Assembly: GCA_934757255.1 (NCBI GenBank)
Contig: CAKVLL010000001.1
Span: 1 to 64,000, forward strand
Direction: 5' to 3'
From: an uncultured Candidatus Melainabacteria bacterium
GTDB taxonomy: Bacteria > Cyanobacteriota > Vampirovibrionia > Gastranaerophilales > Gastranaerophilaceae
DNA length: 64,000 bases
Shown here: positions 8,851-17,712 of the stretch, in pieces
Layout of the letters: each line of letters begins with the position of its first letter
Position numbering within the stretch: position 1 is the first letter of the stretch
Notes under the pieces: generated by a model
Database searches by the model: none
What the model saw: the letters and a program-made list of their open reading frames with translations, nothing else
What the model was told of the DNA's origin: nothing
Program-made: the position numbers and the translations under genes

Positions 8851-9698
8851 TTTATAGCCTTTATTTTTCCACCCTGTTTGTATAAAGTTTGGAACATTGA
8901 TTGAGAGCGTCTGTAATTATTTATTGATGCTTCAAGAGAAGCATTTATCGTACAATAAATCACAGGTACCGAAATAGCTAATGTCAATATTGCAACTATT
9001 AAATGTCGTATCACCGTTTGAACAATTCTTAATCTTTGCTTCGTAATAGCAATATCATCCTGTTCTCTCAATATCTTATTTATTAAGTTTTTACGTTCTT
9101 TTACAGTCAAACTGTCTATAAAATCTACATTCTGCGGATCAACATAAATAACATATTTTGAATACTTTACATTTCCATCTAAAAAATCTAAGCTATCGTT
9201 ATATTCTTTTTGTTCCGGAGTATATGGCTTTTCTGTAATATTTCCATTTGACAACAGTTCAATATTTTCTTCTACAACAGGAGTTTCAGGAAAAGCATCT
9301 TTGCTTATAGTATTCTCTTCTGTAGCTGCGTTAGTAGAACCTTTTGCATCGACTTTCTGTTTATTTAATTTTGCTTTGTATTTTTTAATAAAGTTGTCAT
9401 CAAAATCTTTATTTAACTTTATCTCTGTCTTCTTTTCTTTTGGTACATCTTGGGCTTGTTCTTCTTTTATAGAGACATCTTCCTCAGACGAAGATTCTGT
9501 TGGTTCTTCAAAAAGAGTTGTGTCATCATTAACATCAAAATCAGATTTTTGAGAATCTTCACCACTCATATTCAGAGCTTCTTGCGCAAGTTTTTGTTGT
9601 AACTGTTCTATTAATTCCGGTGAAATATCATCATTCAACGAAGCTAACTCATTGATATCCATTGAATCTTTTTCATTGTAAATATTCTTACCAGCCAT
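8847..9698 (-). CDS. Acidic protein with C-terminal membrane anchor
   Basis: The protein has 283 residues from the ATG at 9698, chosen because a GAGAG-type site precedes it and the upstream in-frame ATG at 9737 has none. The first 150 residues are acidic, low-complexity and probably disordered. Residues about 175-235 form a basic, helical segment, and one membrane helix (HLIVAILTLAISVPVIYCTI) lies near residues 233-255. A short tail follows. This layout suggests a cytoplasmic or tail-anchored membrane protein with unknown role. It is divergent from the heptose kinase gene and its stop codon overlaps that of the convergent gene ending at 8850. Confidence 0.65.
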   Translation of the reverse strand: MAGKNIYNEKDSMDINELASLNDDISPELIEQLQQKLAQEALNMSGEDSQKSDFDVNDDTTLFEEPTESSSEEDVSIKEEQAQDVPKEKKTEIKLNKDFDDNFIKKYKAKLNKQKVDAKGSTNAATEENTISKDAFPETPVVEENIELLSNGNITEKPYTPEQKEYNDSLDFLDGNVKYSKYVIYVDPQNVDFIDSLTVKERKNLINKILREQDDIAITKQRLRIVQTVIRHLIVAILTLAISVPVIYCTINASLEASINNYRRSQSMFQTLYKQGGKIKAIN

Positions 9699-9776
9699 GC
9701 GCTCTCTTTTCTTTTTTGTAGTAATATATAAATACATTATATATGATATTTCGTGTTAAGGCAATGAGAGATTGAT

Positions 9777-10790
9777 ATGAATAAAGAAAAATTAATAGAT
9801 TTAATCAAAAAAATCGGTGAATCAAAAATTCTTGTAGTAGGTGATTTGGCACTTGATGAAATGGTTTATGGTGATACGGAAAGAATTTCAAGAGAAGCGC
9901 CTGTTTTGATTTTACAGCATACACATACTAAATTTATTTTAGGCGGTGCGTCAAACGCTGCGCATAACGTTTCTGAAATTAACGGCGGAAAAGTTAGCGT
10001 AATCGGAATCATTGGTGATGATTATCAAGCAAACGATTTAAAAAACGCATTTAAAGAAGCTAACATAGATTGTTCTTCTCTTATTGTAGATAAATGCAGA
10101 AAAACAATTACAAAAACAAGAATTTCAGGTTCTTGCTCTCATTCAATAACTCAGCAAATTGTTAGAATAGATAGACAAACAAATGCTCCAATTTCTAAAG
10201 AAACAGAAACGAAAATGATTGCAGAAATTGAAAAGCTTGTTCCTTTACATGATGCTGTAATTTTATCTGATTATCATATTGGAACGCTTACTGATAACGT
10301 AATAAAAGCAGTTGTTGATACAGCGAAAAAGTTTGGCAAAAAAGTTATTGTTGACGCACAAAAAGATTTGGGCAGATATAAAGGAATTACATCTATGACC
10401 CCAAACCTTCCTGATACACAAAAATATGTAGGTTTGTATTTAAAAAATAAAGAAGATTTCTTAAAAGCAGGGAACAAATTACTTAATGAAACAGGCGCAG
10501 ATGCCATTTTAATTACTTGTGGTGCTGAAGGTATGGTTGTAATTGAGCCGGATAACAAGTATACACACATTCCTGTATTCAATAAAGCAGAAGTTTTTGA
10601 TGTTACAGGTGCAGGTGATACAGTCACAGCTGTTTATACATTGGCTTTGGCTTGTGGTGCAGAGCCTGTTTATGCTGCAATTATCGGAAACATTGCAGCC
10701 GGAATTGTAGTTAAACAGTTTGGTTGTGCAACAACAAGCATTGATGAAATTCTAGATTCTGTGCCTGAAAGAATTGTATTAGAAATTTAG
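9777..10790 (+). CDS. hldA: D-glycero-D-manno-heptose-7-phosphate kinase (HldE/RfaE kinase domain)
   Basis: This is a PfkB-family sugar kinase of 337 residues, the length of a stand-alone RfaE domain I. It phosphorylates heptose 7-phosphate at C1, a step in making ADP-heptose for the LPS inner core. Family features are visible: the N-terminal VVGDLALDEMVYG strand, an ISREAPVLI motif specific for RfaE, a GGASNAAHN substrate loop near residue 60, and the catalytic DVTGAGDT loop near residue 275. The adenylyltransferase half of the bifunctional enzyme is absent and must be encoded elsewhere. The isomerase GmhA of the same pathway lies at 62765. An ATG with GAGAG upstream is used. Confidence 0.88.
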   Translation: MNKEKLIDLIKKIGESKILVVGDLALDEMVYGDTERISREAPVLILQHTHTKFILGGASNAAHNVSEINGGKVSVIGIIGDDYQANDLKNAFKEANIDCSSLIVDKCRKTITKTRISGSCSHSITQQIVRIDRQTNAPISKETETKMIAEIEKLVPLHDAVILSDYHIGTLTDNVIKAVVDTAKKFGKKVIVDAQKDLGRYKGITSMTPNLPDTQKYVGLYLKNKEDFLKAGNKLLNETGADAILITCGAEGMVVIEPDNKYTHIPVFNKAEVFDVTGAGDTVTAVYTLALACGAEPVYAAIIGNIAAGIVVKQFGCATTSIDEILDSVPERIVLEI

Positions 10791-10811
10791 TTTTATGGGT
10801 TTTGAGGAATA

Positions 10812-10848
10812 CCCCTCACCCTAACCCTCTCCCGCAAGGGGCGAGGGA
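10812..10848. repeat. REP-like palindrome, CCCTCACCCTAACCCTCTCC type
   Basis: This is a pyrimidine-rich run followed by CGCAA and its complementary GGGGCGAGGG. It is the same sequence type as the elements at 11495-11524 and 11551-11583, and sits in the gap between the heptose kinase and DUF4330 genes. Confidence 0.55.
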
Positions 10849-10874
10849 ACAGATTATAAGAAGAAAGGTAAAAT

Positions 10875-11411
10875 ATGAAAAATTTTCACTTAGTAGATAT
10901 TTTAATTGTATTAGGCGTAATTATCGCACTTATAGTTGGAGTTATGACCACAAAACATTTTCGACAAACAGCCGATAAACAAATCGAAGCAACTTCACCA
11001 ATTACTTTTCAAGTATTTTTAAGAGGTGTAACTGTTACAGGCGAAGATTTTCCTATCAAAGCTAACGATAAAACATTTATTACAATCAGAAATGTGCCTT
11101 ATACAGAACTAAACGTTTTAGATGTATCATCAGATGCCAGAAAAACTGCTGTTGCGTCTTCTAAAGCTGTTGAGCAATATATTTTAGTTAAAGACCCAAC
11201 ACAACCTGCAATCTATGATGCCGTTGTAACAATTACCGATACAGCGAAAATCACAAAAGACGGCGCTGTTGTTGGCGGTAATAAAATTAAAATGGGCTTG
11301 CCTGTTACATTAGAAGGCGGAAGTTATAAATTTAACGGAACTATTTCTGATGTAAGAGTAACTACTGATTTAGACGTAAAAGACGATGGCGTAAATAATC
11401 AGGTAGGGTAA
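10875..11411 (+). CDS. DUF4330-type membrane-anchored protein
   Basis: The protein has 178 residues with one N-terminal membrane helix (FHLVDILIVLGVIIALIVGVM) and an extracytoplasmic domain of about 150 residues. The start of the helix (hxxxDhhhhhh) and the beta-rich domain fit DUF4330, a family of unknown function found mainly in cyanobacteria and Firmicutes. AAAGG lies 6 nt before the ATG. It lies between the heptose kinase and the O-antigen-ligase-like gene on the same strand, so a role in surface polysaccharide export or assembly is a reasonable but unsupported inference. Confidence 0.7.
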   Translation: MKNFHLVDILIVLGVIIALIVGVMTTKHFRQTADKQIEATSPITFQVFLRGVTVTGEDFPIKANDKTFITIRNVPYTELNVLDVSSDARKTAVASSKAVEQYILVKDPTQPAIYDAVVTITDTAKITKDGAVVGGNKIKMGLPVTLEGGSYKFNGTISDVRVTTDLDVKDDGVNNQVG

Positions 11412-11624
11412 ACCTCCCTAAATAGGGAGGTCGCAGTTGTTGGCGAAACTTTGTTGAGCCATACAAATGCGAGTGGGTTACAGTTAAGTAAATACCCATC
11501 CCAACCTTCCCTAACAAGGGAAGGAGATGCTAAAAATGAATTATGGTCATCCCCTCTCCTGTAAGGAGAGGGCTAGGGTGAGGTGATATCCCGAAAGGGA
11601 AAATAATTTCAAGAGGGAATAAAA
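11412..11624. repeat. Cluster of REP-like palindromes
   Basis: This 213-base gap carries three separate hairpins. ACCTCCCTA (11412) pairs with 11423-11431. CCTTCCCTA with AGGGAAGG lies at 11504-11524, preceded by CCCATCCCAA. CCCTCTCCT pairs with AGGAGAGGG at 11552-11572, followed by CTAGGGTGAGG. The last two are copies of the same consensus as 10812-10848, one of them inverted. A small CCCGAAAGGG hairpin follows at about 11590. No gene is seen. Confidence 0.6.
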
Positions 11625-12890
11625 ATGTTCTTAAATAACATTTTAACTTTTTTTCAAAATAAACTAAGTCCGATATATAATAAAAGCTTTTTCTTGCAGA
11701 ATATTGATTGGCTGATTTTTGCTAATATATTACTTGTAATTTTATCTTCAACAATTGCGTCATCCGATTATATTGGCTATTTTGCAATATTTGCAATAAT
11801 TTTAACAACAATAAAATTAATTACAAAAACAGGCGAAAAATTTGAATTAACTTGGGCAGATAAGCTTTTGTTAATTTATTTTTTGTTTGTCGTAATAAGC
11901 GTTGCAGGTTCTACGCTCTTATATTTAAGTCTTAAAGGCTTTTTTAAAACTCTTACGTACCTCGGATTTTATGTTTCGCTAGTTCACTATTTTAAAGATA
12001 ATCGCGACAAAATAAAATACATATTTTGGGCGTACGCTCTATGTGTGGCGTTTGAAACAGTTGTTGCGTTCTTACAAAACTTTGCTGCAGTTGACGAAAT
12101 TTCTGGTTGGCAAGACACTTCAAGATTGAATCCTGAAGAAGTTATGACAAGAGTTTACGGAACACTAAAACCTTATAATCCAAATCTTTTTGGCGGTTAC
12201 ATGCTAGCTTGTATTCCATCACTTATAACGTTGCCTAAAAAATGGGGAATTCCGATTGCTCTGTTTGCATCTGTTGCACTTATTTTAACAGGCTGCCGCG
12301 GTTCTTATATAGGTTATTTCTTCCAAATTTTACTACTTGTTGCAGTTTTATATAAATTTTTGGAACCTAAATTTAAAAAACTTTTCGCAACAGTCGTTGC
12401 AAGCGTGGGCGCGATGATTTTCTGCTTTATGATGTCAGTTTCAGCTCTAAGAGCAAGAATTTTTTCTATCTTTGCAATGCGTTCTGACAGTTCAAATTCT
12501 TTCAGATTTAATGTGTACAATTCTTGCATAGATATGTTCAAAGACAATTGGTTACTTGGAATTGGCGTTGGCAACCAAAACTTTAGAGAAATTTACGGCT
12601 TGTATATGAAAACCGGATTCGATGCATTAAGTGCTTATAATATTTATTTAGAAACAGCTGTAGAAAGCGGAATATTTGCACTGTTGGCGTTCTTGGGATT
12701 TATAGCATTTATTATAAAATATGCTATCAAAAACTTGAAAAACATTTATGTACTAGCTGCGCTTGTTTCAATTACAGGCATTTTATTGCATGGCTTTGTC
12801 GATACAGTATTCTTCCGTCCGCAAATTCAATTTACTTTTTGGATAATGGTTGCAACGATTAGAGGATTTTATGATACAAGAGAGAATTAA
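11625..12890 (+). CDS. O-antigen ligase / IctB-family polytopic membrane protein
   Basis: The 421-residue protein has about eleven membrane helices and the Wzy_C/WaaL-type loop. Motifs match the cyanobacterial IctB branch: GTLKPYNPNLFGGYML near residue 185, TGCRGSYIG near 225, WLLGIGVGNQNF near 310 and SAYNIYLETAVESG near 340. Ligases of this superfamily transfer a lipid-linked glycan to lipid A-core or another acceptor at the periplasmic face. IctB was once named for bicarbonate transport in cyanobacteria, but its family is of the ligase type. With heptose genes and an LPS-like operon nearby, glycan ligation is the better guess. The end overlaps the ligA start by 20 nt, implying coupled translation. 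Confidence 0.82.
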   Translation: MFLNNILTFFQNKLSPIYNKSFFLQNIDWLIFANILLVILSSTIASSDYIGYFAIFAIILTTIKLITKTGEKFELTWADKLLLIYFLFVVISVAGSTLLYLSLKGFFKTLTYLGFYVSLVHYFKDNRDKIKYIFWAYALCVAFETVVAFLQNFAAVDEISGWQDTSRLNPEEVMTRVYGTLKPYNPNLFGGYMLACIPSLITLPKKWGIPIALFASVALILTGCRGSYIGYFFQILLLVAVLYKFLEPKFKKLFATVVASVGAMIFCFMMSVSALRARIFSIFAMRSDSSNSFRFNVYNSCIDMFKDNWLLGIGVGNQNFREIYGLYMKTGFDALSAYNIYLETAVESGIFALLAFLGFIAFIIKYAIKNLKNIYVLAALVSITGILLHGFVDTVFFRPQIQFTFWIMVATIRGFYDTREN

Positions 12891-14838
12891 TTTTTTAAAA
12901 GATGCGTTAAATAAATATTCGTACAATTATTATGTACTCGATAATCCTTTGATTAGTGACTTTGAGTATGATGAGTTGTTTACCGAACTTAAAACTTTAG
13001 AAGAAAACAATCCTGAATTTATTACTCCTGACAGTCCGACTCAACGTGTCGGCGGAATCAGTTCGGGCTTTGAAGAAGTTAAGCACAAATACCGCTTGTA
13101 TAGCCTTGATAACACTTATAACTATGATGAACTAAGAAAATGGTACGAAAGAGTTACCAAAGAGTGTGGCAAGGATTTAGAGCTTGTTTGCGAACTTAAA
13201 ATTGACGGACTTGCAATTGCTCTAACTTATCATAACGGATTGTTCGTAAAAGGCGCGACTCGCGGAAACGGGATAATTGGCGAAGAAATTACGCAAAACC
13301 TAAAGACTATTAAAGCAATACCGCTAAAACTTTTTGAAAATGCTGATGTTGAAGTGCGCGGTGAAATCTATATGCCAATTTCATCTTTTGAAAAACTGAA
13401 TAAAGAATCGGAAAAACCGTTTGCCAATCCGAGAAATGCGGCAGCAGGCTCATTAAGACAACTAGACAGTACAATTACGGCGAAACGTGATTTATCTATG
13501 TTTACATATACTGCGATTATTGAAAGAGCGGAAGTTGAACCAAAAACTCACTGGGATAGCATTGAATATATCAAAAAATTAGGCTTTAAAACAAATCCGA
13601 ATATCAGATTGGTTAAGGATATTGAAGGCGCAATTCAATTTTGCAAAGATTGGGAAACTAAGCGTTTTGATTTGGATTATGCAACCGATGGTGTTGTAAT
13701 TAAGGTAAACGATTTAGCATGCCAGCGCGAACTGGGTTTTACTTCTCGTGCGCCAAAATGGGCAACTGCATTTAAATTTCCGCCTGAAGAAATGTCAACA
13801 AAACTTTTAAACATTGAAATTGGAGTGGGAAAAACTGGTGCAATTACTCCGGTTGCGGTGCTAGAACCTGTGTTACTTGCAGGTAGTACAGTATCAAGAG
13901 CAAGCTTACATAATTTTGATGAAATCAAAAGATTAGACGTAAGAGTAGGTGACAGAGTTTTAATTAAAAAAGCAGCAGAAATTATTCCGAAAGTTATTAA
14001 GGTTGTGGATTCTGATGAGCATTCAAGCTTACCTGTTTATGTTGCGCCAGACACTTGTCCTGAGTGTGATGCTAAGCTTGAAACTCGAGAAGGCGAGGTT
14101 AACCTTTATTGTCCTAATGAAAATTGTCCGTCAGTTTTGAAAGCTAAATTAGAATACTGGGTTTCTAAAGAAGCTATGGACATTGATTTTATTGGGCCTT
14201 CCGTAATTGCTCAATTATTTAATTTAGGCTTGGTAAAATATCCTGTGGATTTTTATGAACTAAAACTTGAAGATTTTTTGAAATTAGATTTAGTTAAAGA
14301 AAAATCTGCTACAAATATGTTCAATTCAATTCAAGCGAGCAAAAAGCAACCGCTTTCAAGATTTGTAACGGCTCTTTCTATCCGCCATGTAGGAAAAGAA
14401 ACTGCAGATATTTTAACTTCTGAATTTACTGATTTGGATAGTTTGATGAACGCTTCATTAGAGGATTTGGCTAAGATTGAAGGTATTGGTGAAAAAATCG
14501 CAAAAAGTGTTTATGAATATTTTAAAAATCCTGAAAACAAAGCACGAATTGATGAATTTTTATCACTCGGTTTCAGCTTCGAAAATACTGCTTTAACCAG
14601 AACTAATGAATTTGCAGGTCAAACTTTTGTTTTAACAGGAACATTAAGCAGCATGACAAGAGATGAAGCTGGTGATAAAATAAAAGCTAGAGGAGGAAAA
14701 ACATCATCTTCTGTTTCTAAAAAGACCTCTTTTGTAGTCGCCGGCGAAAATGCAGGCTCAAAATTAGACAAAGCAGAAAAATTAGGTGTTATAATATTAA
14801 ATGAAGATGAGTTTCTCAAAATGATAGGTGAAAATTAA
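12871..14838 (+). CDS. ligA: NAD-dependent DNA ligase
   Basis: This is LigA of 655 residues, close to the usual 670. It seals nicks with a 5'-phosphate and 3'-hydroxyl using NAD+. The adenylated lysine is Lys110 in CELKIDGLA. The Ia domain, OB fold, a four-cysteine zinc finger (CPECDAKL ... CPNENCP, near residues 400-430), helix-hairpin-helix repeats and a C-terminal BRCT domain (TFVLTGTL to the end) are all present. The ATG at 12871 is preferred, with AGAGGA 4 nt before it, over an in-frame TTG at 12850. The gene begins inside the 3' end of the ligase-family membrane protein gene and its stop codon overlaps the next start. Confidence 0.97.
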   Translation: MIQERINFLKDALNKYSYNYYVLDNPLISDFEYDELFTELKTLEENNPEFITPDSPTQRVGGISSGFEEVKHKYRLYSLDNTYNYDELRKWYERVTKECGKDLELVCELKIDGLAIALTYHNGLFVKGATRGNGIIGEEITQNLKTIKAIPLKLFENADVEVRGEIYMPISSFEKLNKESEKPFANPRNAAAGSLRQLDSTITAKRDLSMFTYTAIIERAEVEPKTHWDSIEYIKKLGFKTNPNIRLVKDIEGAIQFCKDWETKRFDLDYATDGVVIKVNDLACQRELGFTSRAPKWATAFKFPPEEMSTKLLNIEIGVGKTGAITPVAVLEPVLLAGSTVSRASLHNFDEIKRLDVRVGDRVLIKKAAEIIPKVIKVVDSDEHSSLPVYVAPDTCPECDAKLETREGEVNLYCPNENCPSVLKAKLEYWVSKEAMDIDFIGPSVIAQLFNLGLVKYPVDFYELKLEDFLKLDLVKEKSATNMFNSIQASKKQPLSRFVTALSIRHVGKETADILTSEFTDLDSLMNASLEDLAKIEGIGEKIAKSVYEYFKNPENKARIDEFLSLGFSFENTALTRTNEFAGQTFVLTGTLSSMTRDEAGDKIKARGGKTSSSVSKKTSFVVAGENAGSKLDKAEKLGVIILNEDEFLKMIGEN

Positions 14839-15272
14839 TGAAAAAGAATTTTAATGTTATACAGATAAACGGGATTAGAGGATTGATTATGGCAGGTTTT
14901 ATCGTAACTTGCCTTGCTGCCGGTTTTGGCGCATTCCCCGGCTGGGTTTGCATGCACCTTTGGAACTTCGGCGCATCATTTACTGAATCATTACCTTCAA
15001 TAGGACTAATCCAAGGTCTTTTACTTTGGGGAATTATGGTTGCTGCGTATTTTACGTTTAGAAAACAAAAACTTGTTGTTTGCATGAAAGCGCCTAAAGG
15101 TTTGAGCGACGAAGAATTGAAAGCAGTATTTGCTGATATAAAAAAACAGGCTCAAGATGATACAATTCTTCAAGCTATGATTAAGGCTCGTGAGGCAGAA
15201 TTAAAGCTAAAAGATGAAACTCAAAACATTACAAAAGAAGATGTTAAAGAAATTAAATCAAACCACAATTAA
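14838..15272 (+). CDS. Small hypothetical membrane protein
   Basis: The protein has 144 residues with two predicted membrane helices (about 15-35 and 55-75) and a charged, helical C-terminal tail of about 65 residues. I do not recognise a family. The start codon overlaps the ligA stop by one base (TAATG), so translation is probably coupled, although no functional link to DNA ligase is implied. The motif MAGFIVTCLAAGFGAFPGWV around helix 1 may be useful for a homology search. Confidence 0.7.
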   Translation: MKKNFNVIQINGIRGLIMAGFIVTCLAAGFGAFPGWVCMHLWNFGASFTESLPSIGLIQGLLLWGIMVAAYFTFRKQKLVVCMKAPKGLSDEELKAVFADIKKQAQDDTILQAMIKAREAELKLKDETQNITKEDVKEIKSNHN

Positions 15273-15305
15273 TTACAAAGTCCATATTATAAAAACGAGG
15301 ATAAC

Positions 15306-16475
15306 ATGAATATAAATACAAACTACGATAATCTTGAACAAAGCTACCTATTCTCAACTGTAGCAAAAAAAGTAAACGAGTTTTCCACACAAAATCCAGA
15401 CAAAAAAATCATTCGACTCGGCATTGGTGATGTAACTCTACCTTTATGCAAGGTCGTTGTCGAAGCTTTGCATAAAGCTGTTGATGAAATGGGCGTTCAA
15501 GCAACTTTTAGAGGATATGGCCCAGAACAAGGTTATGACTTTTTAAGAGAAGCTGTTCAAAAATACTATAAATCTCATAACGTTGAATTGGATTTAGACG
15601 AAATATTTATTTCAGACGGCGCAAAAAGCGATTTAGGTAATATTTTGGATTTATTTGCAAAAGACAATACAGTTTTAGTTCCAGACCCTGTTTATCCTGT
15701 TTATGTTGACACAAATATTATGGCTGGAAGAAAAGTTATTTTTGTAGATGCCAACGGCGAAAACGAATTTTTACCATTGCCTGACAAAAACGTTAAAGCT
15801 GACATTATTTATATTTGCTCACCAAACAATCCGACCGGAGCTGTTTATAACAAAGAACAATTAAAAGCATGGGTTAATTACGCAAAATCAATGGATGCGA
15901 TTATCTTGTTTGATTCAGCTTACGAATGCTTTATTTCAGATGAAGCTTTACCTAGAAGTATTTACGAAATTGAAGGTGCTAAAGATTGCGCAATTGAATT
16001 TTGTTCACTTTCAAAAACCGCCGGTTTCACTGGCACAAGATGCGGATATACAATTGTTCCTAAAAATTTAGGCAAATTAAACAAAATGTGGTTAAGACGC
16101 CAAACAACAAAATTTAATGGTGTTCCTTATATCATACAAAGAGGCGCAGAGGCTGTATTTACAGACGAAGGGCAAAAGGAAATTAAAGAAAATATTGGCT
16201 ATTATAAAGAGAACGCAAAAATAATTTCTGAAACACTAAAAAAATGTGGCATTTGGCACGTTGGCGGCAAACATTCACCTTATATTTGGTTAAAATGTCC
16301 TAACAATATGAAATCTTGGGAATTTTTTGATTATTTATTAGAAAATGCTCAAGTAGTAGGAACCCCTGGCGCCGGCTTCGGACGTAACGGCGAAGGATAT
16401 TTCAGATTAACCTCTTTTGGATCTTACGAAAATACAGTTGAAGCAATGAAAAGGTTTGAAAAACTGTTTAAATAA
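15306..16475 (+). CDS. dapL: LL-diaminopimelate aminotransferase
   Basis: This fold-type I PLP enzyme has 389 residues (family usually about 400-410). It converts tetrahydrodipicolinate directly to LL-diaminopimelate with glutamate as amino donor, giving lysine and peptidoglycan precursors in one step instead of the succinylase or acetylase route. Diagnostic stretches are IIRLGIGDVTLPL, FRGYGPEQGYDFLREAV, PNNPTGAVY and the PLP lysine in SLSKTAGFTGTRCGY (Lys237). DapL is known from cyanobacteria, plants, chlamydiae and some anaerobes, consistent with the proposed lineage. An ACGAGGA site precedes the ATG. A bidirectional terminator follows. Confidence 0.93.
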   Translation: MNINTNYDNLEQSYLFSTVAKKVNEFSTQNPDKKIIRLGIGDVTLPLCKVVVEALHKAVDEMGVQATFRGYGPEQGYDFLREAVQKYYKSHNVELDLDEIFISDGAKSDLGNILDLFAKDNTVLVPDPVYPVYVDTNIMAGRKVIFVDANGENEFLPLPDKNVKADIIYICSPNNPTGAVYNKEQLKAWVNYAKSMDAIILFDSAYECFISDEALPRSIYEIEGAKDCAIEFCSLSKTAGFTGTRCGYTIVPKNLGKLNKMWLRRQTTKFNGVPYIIQRGAEAVFTDEGQKEIKENIGYYKENAKIISETLKKCGIWHVGGKHSPYIWLKCPNNMKSWEFFDYLLENAQVVGTPGAGFGRNGEGYFRLTSFGSYENTVEAMKRFEKLFK

Positions 16476-16526
16476 CATATTTTTTATATCTTAAAAGCGA
16501 AATTAAATTGAACAAATAAAATTTTA

Positions 16527-16558
16527 AAAACAGGAAGTTAAATTTATCTTCCTGTTTT
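16527..16558. terminator. Bidirectional terminator
   Basis: The 11-bp stem AAAACAGGAAG / CTTCCTGTTTT has a 10-nt loop and A/T tracts on both sides. It lies between dapL and the convergent gene 16558-16899. Confidence 0.8.
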
Positions 16559-16899
16559 TATTTATTTACATCCTCTTTCTTAATTGTTGGCGACAAACCT
16601 TTTAAAGCAAACGGTTTTGCAAAATAAATCGCACTAATAAAATTTAAAACAACTCCCAAAATATTTGTTGCAGTTTTTGCGCCTTTCCATTTTTGTGGAA
16701 GAAAATTTGCTAACATCATCGTAGAACTTCCTGCCATTAAATAAAGGTATGCTTTAAAAATACCTCTCGGAACTGCAACACAGTCGTTTACATCTCTTGG
16801 ATTTTTAACATTATCTGATAAAACATCTATAAATTCACGCTTTTGTGATTTAGAATTATTACAAAAATTTGGTGTATTTTGAATTTGTGAAATTTTCAT
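16558..16899 (-). CDS. Small two-helix membrane protein with shared N-terminal motif
   Basis: The protein has 113 residues and two hydrophobic segments (about 45-65 and 80-100, the latter TATNILGVVLNFISAIYFA). It opens with MKISQIQNTPNF, a pattern also found at the start of the otherwise unrelated neighbours 17389-17697 and 17713-18237. No ribosome site is visible; a TATAAT box lies exactly 6 nt before the ATG, suggesting a leaderless message. No function is assigned. Confidence 0.65.
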   Translation of the reverse strand: MKISQIQNTPNFCNNSKSQKREFIDVLSDNVKNPRDVNDCVAVPRGIFKAYLYLMAGSSTMMLANFLPQKWKGAKTATNILGVVLNFISAIYFAKPFALKGLSPTIKKEDVNK

Positions 16900-16905
16900 G
16901 ATGTT

Positions 16906-16911
16906 ATTATA
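16906..16911 (-). promoter_or_regulatory. -10 box abutting the start codon (possible leaderless transcript)
   Basis: TATAAT on the minus strand is separated from the ATG at 16899 by 6 nt (AACATC). No good -35 box is seen at 16-18 nt, so this call rests on the -10 and the absence of a Shine-Dalgarno. Confidence 0.45.
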
Positions 16912-16963
16912 AAAACGTGTAAAAATAATTTTTGCTAGTATTTTTACACGAAAATCATTTATA

Positions 16964-17389
16964 TTAAAAAGCTTGAATTAAAAACACTTTAATTCCATTA
17001 TCAAGTCTTTCAACTCTTTTAACATATCTATAATCAGTAGGAGTTGTTAAAATCAAAACTATTGCAGGAGCTTTACCTGTTAGTTTTGAATAATAGAGTG
17101 ATTGACCTATTGATTCTGCCCACTTTTTTGCATAATCAAACTCGATTGCATAATCTTTTGTCATACAATCAACTCTTGTCATATCCCACAAGATGACTTC
17201 CTTACGTCCAAAGTCGGAAGTACACCATTCATTCTCATAATACATTTCAACCTGATTAGGTTTCATCTTCTGAGTTTCATAGAGTTTTTGAGGTACATAG
17301 CTTAATCCAAAATAATAAATCCCAGTTGCCATAAGCAAAAAGGTTATAACAAAATGGATAGTTTTATTTTGGTATTTCTTACGCGCCAT
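16964..17389 (-). CDS. Membrane-anchored protein with PD-(D/E)XK nuclease-like domain
   Basis: The protein has 141 residues with one N-terminal membrane helix (IHFVITFLLMATGIYYFGLSYV). The rest carries VDCMTKDYAIEFDYAKKWAESIG followed by QSLYYSKLTGKAPAIVLIL. This pattern of an acidic residue after a strand, then E-x-D, then a lysine-bearing helix ending in GQxLYY, resembles a PD-(D/E)XK-like family of uncharacterised bacterial proteins. The match is from memory, and catalytic competence is not shown. The start codon overlaps the stop of the upstream gene by one base (TAATG), so the two are translationally coupled. Confidence 0.6.
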   Translation of the reverse strand: MARKKYQNKTIHFVITFLLMATGIYYFGLSYVPQKLYETQKMKPNQVEMYYENEWCTSDFGRKEVILWDMTRVDCMTKDYAIEFDYAKKWAESIGQSLYYSKLTGKAPAIVLILTTPTDYRYVKRVERLDNGIKVFLIQAF

Positions 17390-17697
17390 TATTTAACTTT
17401 ATTTCCCAACATTTTATGAAAAAGTCCAACCAATTTATCTACAATATCATCGTTTGTTAAATATCTTCTTCTATTTGTCAAAGACATTGTATCAAAAACT
17501 GTAACATCTTTACCTAGCAAATAGAATTGATCTTCGCCAAAATAACAAATTTGATCTTGCAATAAAACATAGTCTGGATATTCTCTCGTTGCTTTTTCAA
17601 ATCCTTTAGCTATTTCAGGGTTAGTGTAAGCGTGTGGGAAATGATAAAATTTTGCGCCAAAATTCGGATTATTATTCTCTACTTTTGAAATTAACAT
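17389..17697 (-). CDS. Small hypothetical protein with shared N-terminal motif
   Basis: The protein has 102 residues, is soluble in character, and starts MLISKVENNNPNFGAKF, matching the N-terminal pattern of genes 16558-16899 and 17713-18237. The remainder has aromatic-rich strands (DQICYFGEDQFYLLGKDVTVF) and a C-terminal basic helix. I recognise no family. AAAGG lies upstream of the ATG. It overlaps the downstream nuclease-like membrane protein by one base. Confidence 0.65.
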   Translation of the reverse strand: MLISKVENNNPNFGAKFYHFPHAYTNPEIAKGFEKATREYPDYVLLQDQICYFGEDQFYLLGKDVTVFDTMSLTNRRRYLTNDDIVDKLVGLFHKMLGNKVK

Positions 17698-17712
17698 CGT
17701 GTTTTTATACCT

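Noticed and set aside
11625..12890. Bicarbonate transporter
   Set aside because: The IctB name is historical; sequence type and context favour glycan ligation.
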